From Paracoccaceae bacterium (lineage in GTDB: Bacteria > Pseudomonadota > Alphaproteobacteria > Rhodobacterales > Rhodobacteraceae), in NCBI GenBank assembly GCA_026419405.1, contig JANZZL010000028.1, positions 1-33,564 of the forward strand: a DNA stretch of 33,564 bases, in the 5' to 3' direction. Every line of letters begins with the position of its first letter. Within the stretch, counting starts at the first letter, position 1. The notes under the pieces are model-generated. The model was given only the letters and a program-made list of their open reading frames with translations, made no database searches and was not told the DNA's origin. The position numbers were made by a program, and so were the translations under genes. Below, one piece after another: positions 16,958 through 24,629 of the stretch.

Positions 16958-17776
16958 ATGGACATGGAGACGATCCGCCGCCGGGGGCTGGTGCTTCTGG
17001 GCTGCGGCAAGATGGGCTCGGCGATGCTGGCGGGGTGGCTCGCGGGCGGACTGCCCGCCGCCTCGGTCTGGGTGCGCGAACCCAGCCCCTCCGACTGGCT
17101 CAGGGCCCGCGCCGCCGAGGGCCTGCACCTCGAGGGCCTGCCCGAGGCGCCGGCGATCGTGCTGGTCGCGGTCAAGCCGCAGGTGATGGCCGAGGCGCTG
17201 CCCGCGCTCGCCCGCTTCGGCGGTGGGGCGACGCTGTTCCTCAGCGTGGCGGCCGGCACGCCGATCCGGCTCTACGAGGAGGTGCTGGGGGCGCAGACGC
17301 CGGTGATCCGCGCCATGCCCAACACGCCGGCCGCCATCGGCCGGGGGATCACCGCGATCTGCGGCAACGCCCGCGCGACCGAGGCGCACATGGCGCTGGC
17401 CGAGGCCCTGCTCGGCGCGGTGGGCCAGGTCGTCCGGCTTTCGGGCGAGCAGCAGATGGACGCGGTGACCGCCGTCTCGGGTTCGGGGCCGGCCTACGTC
17501 TTCCTGCTGATCGAGACGCTCGCGGCGGCGGGCGAGGCCGAGGGGCTGCCGGCCGATCTGGCCATGCGGCTGGCCAGGGCCACGGTCGCGGGGGCGGGGG
17601 CGCTGGCCGAGGCCTCGGCCGAGAGCCCCGCGCAGCTCCGGGTGAACGTGACCAGCCCCGGCGGCACCACCGCCGCGGCGCTGAAGGTGCTGATGGACGC
17701 GCAGCGCGGCTTTCCCGCACTGCTGCGCGAGGCGGTCCACGCCGCCGCGGAACGGGGCCGGGAACTGGGACGATGA
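16958..17776 (+). CDS. proC: Pyrroline-5-carboxylate reductase
   Basis: 272 residues. It reduces 1-pyrroline-5-carboxylate to proline with NAD(P)H, the last step of proline synthesis. The N-terminal Rossmann loop is LLGCGKMGSAML (GCGKMG at about 15-20), and VLVAVKPQVMAEAL and AMPNTPA follow. The C-terminal dimerisation/substrate domain has the family signature around AVSGSGPAYVFLLIE and VTSPGGTTAAAL. AAGGGGGCG precedes ATG 16958. It overlaps the next gene by ATGA. Confidence 0.96.
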   Translation: MDMETIRRRGLVLLGCGKMGSAMLAGWLAGGLPAASVWVREPSPSDWLRARAAEGLHLEGLPEAPAIVLVAVKPQVMAEALPALARFGGGATLFLSVAAGTPIRLYEEVLGAQTPVIRAMPNTPAAIGRGITAICGNARATEAHMALAEALLGAVGQVVRLSGEQQMDAVTAVSGSGPAYVFLLIETLAAAGEAEGLPADLAMRLARATVAGAGALAEASAESPAQLRVNVTSPGGTTAAALKVLMDAQRGFPALLREAVHAAAERGRELGR

Positions 17777-18108
17777 CGATCAGCTATGACGACTTCCTCA
17801 AGGTGGACATCCGCGTGGGCCGCATCGTGGCGGCCGAGCCCTTTCCCGAGGCGCGCAAGCCCGCCTACAGGCTGCGCGTCGATTTCGGCCCCGGCATCGG
17901 CGAGAAGCGCAGCTCGGCGCAGATCACCCGGCACTACCGGCCCGAGGACCTGGTGGGCCGCCAGGTCCTGGCAGTCGTCAACTTCCCGCCGCGCCAGATC
18001 GGCCCCGTGCGCTCCGAGGTGCTGGTGCTGGGCGTGCCGGACGCCGAGGGCGAGGTCGTCCTGATCGGGCCCGGCCACGAGGTGCCGCTGGGCGGCCGGC
18101 TGTTCTGA
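17773..18108 (+). CDS. csaA: CsaA-like tRNA-binding domain protein
   Basis: 111 residues, the full length of stand-alone CsaA. It is one OB-fold tRNA-binding domain: FLKVDIRVGRIVAAEPFPEARKPAY at the N-terminus and VVNFPPRQIGPVRSEVLVLGV with the conserved N-F-x-P-R-x-I. Homologues bind tRNA and, in Bacillus, have secretion-chaperone activity. It begins inside an ATGA overlap with proC and ends in a one-base TGATG overlap with the next gene, so it sits in the middle of a co-translated group. Confidence 0.9.
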   Translation: MTISYDDFLKVDIRVGRIVAAEPFPEARKPAYRLRVDFGPGIGEKRSSAQITRHYRPEDLVGRQVLAVVNFPPRQIGPVRSEVLVLGVPDAEGEVVLIGPGHEVPLGGRLF

Positions 18109-19067
18109 TGCCCGAGGTGCTGATCACCCGTGTGCTGCCCGAGCCGGTGCTCGCGGCGGCGCGCGCGCGCTTCGACGTGACCGTGCGCGAGAGCACCGCG
18201 CCCATGACCGAGGACGAATGCGCAGCGGCGCTGTCGGGCTACGACGCGGTCCTGCCGACGCTGGGCGATGCCTTCCGCGCGCCCGTCTTCGCGCGGGTCC
18301 CGGCGCCGCGCGCGCGGCTGCTGGCGAACTTCGGGGTCGGCTACAACCACATCGACGTGGCGGCCGCCCGCGCGGCGGGCGTGGCGGTGACGAACACCCC
18401 CGGCGCGGTCACCGACGCCACCGCCGACATCGCGCTGACGCTGATCCTGATGGCCGCGCGGCGCGCGGGCGAGGGCGAGCGGCTCGTGCGCTCGGGCCGC
18501 TGGCAGGGCTGGCACCCGACGCAGATGCTCGGGCTCCACGTCACCGGCAAGACCCTCGGCGTCATCGGCTACGGCCGGATCGGGAGGGCGATCGCGCACC
18601 GCTGCCACCACGGCTTCGGCATGAGGGTGATCTTCCACAACCGCAGCCGCGTGCCCGACCCCGGCCTTCCGGCGGGGCAGGTGGACAGCCTCGAGGACGT
18701 GGCGCGGCAGGCCGACATCGTGGCCGTGGCCGTCCCCGGCGGGGCCGCGACGCATCACCTGATCGGCGCGGGCTTCTTCGCCGCGATGCGCCCGCACGGG
18801 ATCTTCGTCAACATCTCGCGCGGCGACGTGGTGGACGAGGCGGCGCTGATCGCAGCGTTGCAGGCCCGCCGGATCGCCGCGGCGGGGCTCGACGTCTACG
18901 AGTTCGAGCCGCAGGTGCCGGCCGCGCTCGTCGCGCTGGAGAACGCCGTGCTGCTGCCGCATCTCGGCACCGCCGCGCTCGAGGTCCGCACCGCGATGGG
19001 GATGATGGCGCTCGAGAACCTGATCGCCCATTTCGAGGGACGGGCGCTGCCCAACCCGGTCGTCTGA
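18108..19067 (+). CDS. D-2-hydroxyacid dehydrogenase (glyoxylate/hydroxypyruvate reductase type)
   Basis: 319 residues, normal for the family. NAD(P)-binding loop GYGRIG is at 154-159. Catalytic residues are Arg238 (NISRGD), a Glu at about 265-267 (YEFEP) and His285 (LLPHLGTAA). NRSR at 178-181, after the second strand of the Rossmann fold, hints at NADP(H) preference. The sequence resembles D-glycerate dehydrogenase and glyoxylate reductase. The physiological substrate is inferred from similarity only. ATG 18108 overlaps the csaA stop by one base. Confidence 0.93.
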   Translation: MPEVLITRVLPEPVLAAARARFDVTVRESTAPMTEDECAAALSGYDAVLPTLGDAFRAPVFARVPAPRARLLANFGVGYNHIDVAAARAAGVAVTNTPGAVTDATADIALTLILMAARRAGEGERLVRSGRWQGWHPTQMLGLHVTGKTLGVIGYGRIGRAIAHRCHHGFGMRVIFHNRSRVPDPGLPAGQVDSLEDVARQADIVAVAVPGGAATHHLIGAGFFAAMRPHGIFVNISRGDVVDEAALIAALQARRIAAAGLDVYEFEPQVPAALVALENAVLLPHLGTAALEVRTAMGMMALENLIAHFEGRALPNPVV

Positions 19068-19078
19068 GCGCGGGCTGG

Positions 19079-20218
19079 TCAGCGCGCCGGCGGGATCGCG
19101 CGGGCGATCAGGGCGGCGGCCAGGGCGACGAGGGCGAGGCCGCCGTACATCGCCGTCCAGCCGAGCGACTCGATCACCCGCCCGAGCAGCGGCGGCGCCG
19201 AGAGGTAGCCCAGGTAGGCAAGCCCCGTGGCCAGCGCCAGCGCCCGGCCCCGGCTCGCCTCGCCGTGGCGCCGGGCGACCGAGCGGAACACCGCCGGCTC
19301 GACCGGGCCGATGCCGAATCCGGCCAGGAAATAGCCGAGAAGCGCCGCCTCGGGCGAGCCGCCGGCCGCGAGAAGCAGGAAGGCGGGCAGCGCCACGAGC
19401 GCGAACAGCGCCAGGATCGACATGTCGCGCAGCCGCCGCTCCAGCCGGTGCGCGATGAGCCGCCCGGTCGTCAGCCCCAGCGTGATCGCGGCCGAGGCGA
19501 AACCCGCCATCGCCGCGCCCGCGCCGAGCTCGCGCTCGACGTAGATCGCCGCCCAGACATGGCCGCCGCCTTCCATCGTCGCCCCCATCGCCGCCAGCGC
19601 GCCGAGCGCCAGCAGCACGCCCCCCAGCCGGACGCGGCCTCCGGCCCGTGCCCCCTCGCCGGGCCGCTGGTGCCGCCCCGCGCGCCACTCGAGCAGGGCC
19701 GAGGCGAGGACGGCCGCGGCGATCGGGGGGAAGATCATCGCCGGCGTCGCCCCCGCCTCGCGCAGCAGGCCGACGACGGCCGAGGTCACCAGCATCGAGA
19801 AGGGGAAGAGCGCGTGCACCCGGTTGAAGAGCCGGGTCGAGAGGTCCTGCTCGATCCGGGCGACCCGCATGTTGAGCGCGATGTCGAGCGCCCCGGAGGC
19901 GCCCCCCGCCACGAAGAGCGCAAGGCCCAGCGTCGCCGGGCCCTGCGCCAGGGCGAGGATCAGCATGCCGGCGGCGAAGGCCGCGAGCGCGAGCGGAATC
20001 GCCAGCGCCTGCACGCGGTGAAGCACCCGGCCGAGCGCCTGCATGGCAAGGATGCCGCCGATCGTCTGCGCGGTAAGCAGCAGCCCGAAGCCCGCCTCGG
20101 TCATCCCCGAAATCGCCTGGAACGCCGGCGCGCTCGCCACGGCCGCGCCCCAGTAGAGGCCGGCCGCGGCGTAGGCGGTGAAGATCGAGGCGAGCTGGAG
20201 GCGCGGGCTGGCCGTCAA
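19079..20218 (-). CDS. Major facilitator superfamily transporter
   Basis: 379 residues with about 11-12 hydrophobic helices in two halves joined by a charged, Gly/Arg-rich loop (WRAGRHQRPGEGARAGGRVR) near the middle. The layout and the FNRVHALFPFSML segment resemble the YfkF/YdeR-type MFS group, whose substrates are unknown. The chosen start is a TTG at 20218 that overlaps the tdk stop (TTGA). An ATG deep in helix 2 would truncate the protein. It is convergent with the dehydrogenase at 19067. Confidence 0.82.
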   Translation of the reverse strand: MTASPRLQLASIFTAYAAAGLYWGAAVASAPAFQAISGMTEAGFGLLLTAQTIGGILAMQALGRVLHRVQALAIPLALAAFAAGMLILALAQGPATLGLALFVAGGASGALDIALNMRVARIEQDLSTRLFNRVHALFPFSMLVTSAVVGLLREAGATPAMIFPPIAAAVLASALLEWRAGRHQRPGEGARAGGRVRLGGVLLALGALAAMGATMEGGGHVWAAIYVERELGAGAAMAGFASAAITLGLTTGRLIAHRLERRLRDMSILALFALVALPAFLLLAAGGSPEAALLGYFLAGFGIGPVEPAVFRSVARRHGEASRGRALALATGLAYLGYLSAPPLLGRVIESLGWTAMYGGLALVALAAALIARAIPPAR

Positions 20219-20799
20219 GCGCGGTCGCCGGTGGCTTCGCGCCAGTGCCGCCGGCAGAGGCTCTCGTAGCTCTCGTTGCCGCCGATCTGCACCTGGGCGC
20301 CGTCGGTCTCGACCCGCCCCGCGGCATCCTTGCGCACCACCATCGTCGCCTTCCGGCCGCAGTGGCAGATCGTGCGCACCTCGCGCATCTCGTCGGCCAG
20401 GGCGAGCAGCGCGGCCGAGCCGGGGAAGAGCCGGCCGCGGAAGTCGGTCCTGAGGCCGTAGCACATCACCGGCACGTCCAGATCGTCCACCACCCGGGCG
20501 AGCTGCCAGACCTGCGCCTCGGTCAGGAACTGCGCCTCGTCCACCAGGGTGCAGGCCAGCGGGCCCTGCGCGCGGCGCGCGGCGATCCGCGCGAAGAGGT
20601 CGGTCCCGGTCTCGAAGGTATCGGCCTCGGCGGCGATGCCGATGCGGCTCGCGATGCGGCCCTCGCCCGCCCGGTCGTCGAGCCGGGCGGTCAGCAGGTA
20701 GGTGGCCATGCCGCGTTCGATGTAGTTGTAGGAGGCCTGGAGCAGCAGGGTGGACTTGCCCGCGTTCATCGTCGAGTAGTGGAAGTGCAGCTTGGCCAT
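20215..20799 (-). CDS. tdk: Thymidine kinase
   Basis: 194 residues, the type II (E. coli-like) thymidine kinase length. It phosphorylates thymidine to dTMP in nucleotide salvage. The Walker A loop is STMNAGKST (residues 9-17) and the catalytic Glu88 lies in LVDEAQFL (85-92). The zinc-binding lid has CHCGRKATM and the C-terminal C-x-x-H (LCRRHW). The QIGGNESYESLC segment is the conserved lasso that covers the base. Start ATG 20799 removes an Arg/Pro-rich in-frame extension that is unlikely to be coding. Confidence 0.96.
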   Translation of the reverse strand: MAKLHFHYSTMNAGKSTLLLQASYNYIERGMATYLLTARLDDRAGEGRIASRIGIAAEADTFETGTDLFARIAARRAQGPLACTLVDEAQFLTEAQVWQLARVVDDLDVPVMCYGLRTDFRGRLFPGSAALLALADEMREVRTICHCGRKATMVVRKDAAGRVETDGAQVQIGGNESYESLCRRHWREATGDRA

Positions 20800-20895
20800 G
20801 GCGCCGACTGTTAGCCGACGCCATCCGCCGCGTCCATCGCGGGCGTGCCGGGCGCGGTTCCCCGGCGGGAGGGCCGGAACGGGAGGGGGCAAGGG

Positions 20896-20916
20896 ATGCG
20901 GAGCGAACACCGGTGA
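20896..20916 (+). other. Short upstream frame overlapping the GNAT start
   Basis: ATG 20896 follows the strong purine run GGGAGGGGGCAAGGG and codes MRSEHR before a TGA at 20914-20916. The TGA overlaps the proposed GTG start of the GNAT gene at 20913 (GTGA). It may be a translated leader that couples initiation, or the true start displaced by a one-base error. Confidence 0.4.
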
Positions 20917-21644
20917 CGGCGACGGGGGACGGGGGCCCGGAGGCCCCGCTCGCGGGCTGGCGGCCGCCGCCCCCGCCGCCGCGCGCGGCGCTCGAGGGCC
21001 GCTGGGTGCGGCTCGAGCCGCTCCTGCCCGCGCATGCGCCCGCGCTGCATGCGGCCTTCGCCGGCGACGACGCGGCCTGGACCTTCCTGCCCTACGGCCC
21101 CTTCGCCTCGGCCGGGGATTACGCCGCCTGGATCGAAGGCGCCGCCGCGGGCGCGGATCCGCTCTTCTTCGCGCTGTGCGACCGCACCACCGGGCGGCCG
21201 GGCGGGGTCGCCGCCTTCCTCAGGATCCAGCCCGCGGCCGGCTCGATCGAGCTCGGGCACATCGTGCTCTCGGCCGCGCTGCGCCGGGGCCGCGCCGCGA
21301 CCGAGGCCTGGTATCTGATGATGGACTGGGCCTTCGGCGCCGGCTACCGGCGCTTCGAGTGGAAGTGCGATGCCCGCAACCTCGGCTCGCGCCGCGCGGC
21401 CGAGCGGCTGGGGCTTTCCTACGAGGGGGTGTTCCGGCAGGCCGCCGTGGTCAAGGGGCGCAACCGCGACACCGCCTGGTTCGCGGCGATCGACTCCGAA
21501 TGGCCCGCGCTGCGGGCGGCCTTCGGCCGGTGGCTCGACCCGGCGAACTTCGATGCCGAGGGGCGGCAGCGCGTGCCGCTCTCGGCGCTGACCGCGCCGC
21601 TTCTCGCGGCGCGCGATCCGGCGCTCGGCGGCGGGCCGGCCTGA
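20913..21644 (+). CDS. GNAT family N-acetyltransferase (RimJ/RimL-like)
   Basis: 243 residues. After a Pro-rich start ([18 protein letters not shown]) come WVRLEPLLPAHAPALHAAF and the GNAT core: [20 protein letters not shown], with R-R-G-R-A-A as the acetyl-CoA-binding loop, and FEWKCDARNLGSRRAAERLG. The C-terminal ending (NRDTAWFAAIDSEWPALRAAFGRWL) is typical of a large RimJ/RimL-like subfamily. The substrate, a protein N-terminus or small amine, is not known. The GTG 20913 start is chosen from frame and from its overlap with the upstream mini-frame. Confidence 0.88.
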   Translation: MTATGDGGPEAPLAGWRPPPPPPRAALEGRWVRLEPLLPAHAPALHAAFAGDDAAWTFLPYGPFASAGDYAAWIEGAAAGADPLFFALCDRTTGRPGGVAAFLRIQPAAGSIELGHIVLSAALRRGRAATEAWYLMMDWAFGAGYRRFEWKCDARNLGSRRAAERLGLSYEGVFRQAAVVKGRNRDTAWFAAIDSEWPALRAAFGRWLDPANFDAEGRQRVPLSALTAPLLAARDPALGGGPA

Positions 21645-21650
21645 GGCCGG
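21636..21650. terminator. Hairpin at the convergent GNAT / receiver gene ends
   Basis: CCGGCC (21636-21641) and GGCCGG (21645-21650) form a 6-base stem whose 3-base loop is the TGA stop codon of the GNAT gene. There is no T-tract. It is a weak terminator candidate for the 32-base gap between convergent genes. Confidence 0.3.
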
Positions 21651-21676
21651 GGCGCCGGGCCCCCGCAGGCTCGGGC

Positions 21677-22408
21677 TCAGGCCCGGGCGAAGGCGCGGCC
21701 GGCCGAGCCGTGGAGCCGCGCCTCGACCAGGCCGGCCACACGGGCGAGCAGCGCGCCGGTCGGGGCTCCGCCGGCCATGCCCGAGCGGAGCGCGCCGGCC
21801 GCCTCGGCCAGCGGCGGGTCATCGGCGCTGCGCGCCACGCCGTCGAGGAACTGCGCGGCATAGGCGAGGGTGCTCGGGCCCGCGGAGTCGCTCAGGAGCT
21901 CGCTGACGCCGGCAAGGTCGTCGCGGTAGGCGAGCACGTCGGGAGCGACCCTGTCGCCGGGCGCGACGGCCTGCGGAACCGAACTGTCGAGCCGCAGCGC
22001 CGAAAGCACGGCCGACTGGAAGGCGGCGAGCCCGGTGCAGGGCTTGGCGAGGAAGCCGTCGGCGCCGGCCGCGCGGGCGGCGGGTTCCAGCGACTCGTCC
22101 CCCGAGATGGCGAGGATCGCGGGCAGGCGCGGCTGCGCGGCATGGAGCCGTTCGATCAGCGCGAGCCCGGAGCCGTCGGGCAGGCCGAGGTCGATGATCG
22201 CGACGGTCGGCCGGTAGGTCGCCAGATGCCGTTCGGCGGTGCGCAGGCAGTCGGCCCGCCGGATCCGGGCGCCGGACCGCAGACAGAGCAGACGCACCGC
22301 CTCGCTGGCGAAGCGGCTGTCCTCGACGAGCAGGACGGTGATGCCGCAGAGCGGCCGGTCGGCCGCCGCGGCCGGCAGGGCGAAGGGCGGCGTGATCGGA
22401 TCGGGCAT
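21677..22408 (-). CDS. Response regulator receiver protein with unrecognised C-terminal region
   Basis: 243 residues. Residues about 22-142 form a CheY-like receiver: VLLVEDS with acidic Asp30, phosphoacceptor Asp73 in AIIDLGLPDGSG, Ser102 in LAISGDE and Lys122 in FLAKP. The remaining 100 residues are helical and Ala-rich, without a helix-turn-helix, GGDEF, EAL or Hpt motif that I can recognise. There is no histidine kinase next to it, so the partner is unknown. The start ATG 22408 has GGAGA before it. The output probably acts by protein contacts or by an unrecognised domain. Confidence 0.85.
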   Translation of the reverse strand: MPDPITPPFALPAAAADRPLCGITVLLVEDSRFASEAVRLLCLRSGARIRRADCLRTAERHLATYRPTVAIIDLGLPDGSGLALIERLHAAQPRLPAILAISGDESLEPAARAAGADGFLAKPCTGLAAFQSAVLSALRLDSSVPQAVAPGDRVAPDVLAYRDDLAGVSELLSDSAGPSTLAYAAQFLDGVARSADDPPLAEAAGALRSGMAGGAPTGALLARVAGLVEARLHGSAGRAFARA

Positions 22409-22505
22409 GGCGGGTCTCCGTGGCAGCGGATCTTGCCAGGAGTAGAGCGGGGCAGGGCTAACGCGGGGTAAACGCGCAGCGGCGGGGGACACGGCACCGA
22501 GACAC

Positions 22506-22553
22506 GGCACGGGGCACGGCACGGGGCGCGGCACGGGGCGCGGCACGGGGGCG
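22506..22553. repeat. 12-bp tandem repeat, about four units
   Basis: The unit GGCACGGGGCRC is repeated at 22506-22517, 22518-22529, 22530-22541 and 22542-22553, the last unit differing by one extra G. A related but degenerate ACACGGCAC copy precedes it. It lies in the 228-base gap between the divergent receiver and epimerase genes. No other repeats of this unit were noticed in the window. Confidence 0.85.
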
Positions 22554-22636
22554 CGACGTGGGGGGCGCGGCAACCCGGCCCTTGCCCGACCTTCCCCGAA
22601 CCCCCATAACCGGGGCAGACCGGAAGGGAGACCGCC

Positions 22637-23041
22637 ATGATCGGCCGCCTGAACCACGTCGCCATCGCGGTGCCCGACCTCGCCGCCGCGGCTGCGCAGT
22701 ATGCCGGAACGCTCGGCGCGCGCGTCGGCCCGCCGCAGGACGAACCCGACCACGGCGTGACGGTGGTGTTCGTCGAGCTGCCCAACACCAAGATCGAGCT
22801 CCTGCACCCGCTGGGCGAGAACTCCCCCATCGCCGGATTCCTCGAGAAGAACCCGTCGGGCGGCATCCATCACCTCTGCTACGAGGTGGAGGACATCCTC
22901 GCCGCGCGCGACCGCCTGCGGGCCGAGGGAGCGCGCGTGCTGGGCTCGGGCGAGCCGAAGATCGGCGCCCACGGCAAGCCGGTGCTGTTCCTGCACCCGA
23001 AGGACTTCAACGGCTGTCTGATCGAGCTGGAGCAGGTCTGA
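22637..23041 (+). CDS. mce: Methylmalonyl-CoA epimerase
   Basis: 134 residues, normal for the family. It interconverts (2S)- and (2R)-methylmalonyl-CoA in propionyl-CoA and ethylmalonyl-CoA pathways. It has the VOC metal-binding fold, with metal ligands expected at His7 (RLNHVAIAV), His79 (GIHHLCYEV) and Glu130 (CLIELEQV). The DLAAAAAQYAGTLGA helix and the FLHPKDFNG loop are typical. AAGGGAG precedes the ATG. It overlaps the DUF1467 gene by one base. No methylmalonyl-CoA mutase gene is in the window. Confidence 0.95.
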   Translation: MIGRLNHVAIAVPDLAAAAAQYAGTLGARVGPPQDEPDHGVTVVFVELPNTKIELLHPLGENSPIAGFLEKNPSGGIHHLCYEVEDILAARDRLRAEGARVLGSGEPKIGAHGKPVLFLHPKDFNGCLIELEQV

Positions 23042-23337
23042 TGGCGATCACCTCGGCCATCGTGCTCTACGCCGTGATCTGGTTCCTCACGCTGTTCGTC
23101 GTCCTGCCGATGCGGCTGGTCACGCAGGGGGAGGCCGGCCATGTCGTGCCGGGCACGCCGGAAGGGGCGCCCGAGGGCGCGGTCATGGCCCGCAAGCTGC
23201 GGCTGACGACCATCGTCGCGACGCTGCTCTGGGCGGTTGTGACCGCCGTGATCCTCTCGGGCGTGATCTCGGTCCGCGACTTCGACGTCATGAACCGCCT
23301 TCCGCCCGAGAGCGGAGCGCGTGGAACAGGTGAGTGA
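23041..23337 (+). CDS. DUF1467 family membrane protein
   Basis: 98 residues with two membrane helices: about 4-26 (SAIVLYAVIWFLTLFVVLPM) and 57-77 (IVATLLWAVVTAVILSGVI). The segment LVTQGEAGHVVPGTPEGAP is the DUF1467 hallmark between the helices. The family is confined to alphaproteobacteria and often follows mce. Its function is unknown. The start overlaps the mce stop (TGATG). Its last 50 bases overlap the 3' end of the opposite-strand CysZ-like gene. Confidence 0.9.
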   Translation: MAITSAIVLYAVIWFLTLFVVLPMRLVTQGEAGHVVPGTPEGAPEGAVMARKLRLTTIVATLLWAVVTAVILSGVISVRDFDVMNRLPPESGARGTGE

Positions 23338-23992
23338 AGGTCGCCACGCCCAGGACGGGGATGGCGAGATTGAGCAGCGGCACCGAGAGCGGCGCGGCCA
23401 TCAGCGTTCCGGCGAGCCAGACGGTTCCCGCATGCCGCGCCCTGAGCTCCCGCGCGCCCCGCCGCCCGAGCCGCCGCATGGCGACGAGCGTGAAGTACTC
23501 GCGCCCGAGCAGGTAGCCGTTCACCGCCCAGAACACCACCGGCACGAAGGGCCCCGCGAAGGGGTAGAGGAACAGCGCCGCGATGTTCGCCGCCACCACG
23601 GCGCCGAACAGGTTCAGCGCATCGATCGCTGCGTCGAGGATCCCCACCGGGGTTGCCGGCGGCAGGTGGGGATAGTGGCGGTCCTCCACCGCATCGGCCA
23701 CGTCCTCGAGGAACAGCCCGACGAAGGCCGAGGCCACCGGCATCATCAGGAAGACCGACAGCCCGATCATCAGGACGAGCGATCCCCACGACAGGAGCGT
23801 GTCGAGCCCGCCCACCGGCCCGAGGAACGGGATCGCGACCGTCTCGGGCACGAGCCACTGGATCGCGCCGAGGAACAGCGCGTAGATCGCCGCAAGCAGC
23901 AGGAAGCTCAGCCCGATCCCCAGGAGCATCACGCGGCGGAACCGGCGGTCGCCGAGCTGGCCGAGCGCCCTGAGGAAGGCGGTGAGGATCAT
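23288..23992 (-). CDS. CysZ / EI24 domain-containing membrane protein
   Basis: 234 residues with about four long membrane helices: LLGIGLSFLLLAAIYALFLG, LLSWGSLVLMIGLSVFLMMP, FGAVVAANIAALFLYPFAGPF and AGTLMAAPLSVPLLNLAIPV. The FLEDVADAVEDRHYP segment after the second helix and the C-terminal helix into HLFHALRS fit the CysZ/EI24 family. E. coli CysZ is a sulfate channel; alphaproteobacterial members are less studied. A link with sat-cysC 14 kb away is possible but not shown. ATG 23992 overlaps the nitroreductase stop (ATGA). Confidence 0.85.
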   Translation of the reverse strand: MILTAFLRALGQLGDRRFRRVMLLGIGLSFLLLAAIYALFLGAIQWLVPETVAIPFLGPVGGLDTLLSWGSLVLMIGLSVFLMMPVASAFVGLFLEDVADAVEDRHYPHLPPATPVGILDAAIDALNLFGAVVAANIAALFLYPFAGPFVPVVFWAVNGYLLGREYFTLVAMRRLGRRGARELRARHAGTVWLAGTLMAAPLSVPLLNLAIPVLGVATFTHLFHALRSRAEGGS

Positions 23993-24567
23993 GCCTCGAG
24001 CCAGGTGGTGATCGCCCCGATGTCGGGCCGCGGGCGCTCGGGCGGCGCCGAGGTCGCGGAGGCGATGTGGATGATTCCGGCGATCCGCTCGCCCGGCGCC
24101 AGGCCGAGGCCCTCGCGGAGGAACCCTTCGTCGTAGACGGCCCAGCCGGTGATCCAGCTCGCCCCCCAGCCGGCGGCGAGGGCCGCGTTGAGCAGCGACA
24201 GGCACACCGCCCCGGCCGACAGGACCTGTTCGATCTCCGGAATCTTTTCGGTCGGCCGCGGCACGATCACCACCGCGACCGCGAGGTGTCCGTCGCGCCA
24301 GGGCAGGGCGGCCTTCTCGATGCGCTCCGGGTCGAGGCCCTCGGCCGCGGCGCGCGCGGCGGCAAGCTCGCCCAGCCGCCTGAGCGCCGCCCGTTGCAGG
24401 ACGACGAACCGCCAGGGCACGAGCATCCCGTGATCGGGCACCCGCGCGGCGGCGGTGAGCAGCCGCTCCAGCTCCTCGCGCCCGGGCACCGGGGCGGCGA
24501 GCGTCTTCGCCGGGTGGGACCGGCGGGAGAGCAGGAAGTCGAGCGCGGTGGGGTTCGGGTCGGGCAT
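23989..24567 (-). CDS. Nitroreductase family protein
   Basis: 192-193 residues. The family is FMN-dependent and reduces nitro compounds, quinones or flavins. Seen here: FLLSRRSHPAKTL (an R-R-S motif near the start), ARVPDHGMLVPWRFVVL (the S/P-x-x-G-x-x-P-W-R-F pattern that begins FMN binding) and LNAALAAGWGASWITGWAV. GGAGACCG precedes two successive ATG codons (24570 and 24567); the second has the better spacing. The gene sits between a CysZ-like gene, with an ATGA overlap, and the HDAC-like gene. Confidence 0.9.
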   Translation of the reverse strand: MPDPNPTALDFLLSRRSHPAKTLAAPVPGREELERLLTAAARVPDHGMLVPWRFVVLQRAALRRLGELAAARAAAEGLDPERIEKAALPWRDGHLAVAVVIVPRPTEKIPEIEQVLSAGAVCLSLLNAALAAGWGASWITGWAVYDEGFLREGLGLAPGERIAGIIHIASATSAPPERPRPDIGAITTWLEA

Positions 24568-24629
24568 CATCGGTCTCCGTTCGCGCCTGTGTCGGGGATG
24601 CGGCCGCCGGGGTCAAGCCGGGGTGGCGG

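Noticed and set aside
22506-22553. Tandem 12-bp units as a CRISPR array
   Set aside because: The units are contiguous with no spacers, too short for repeats, and no cas genes are near.
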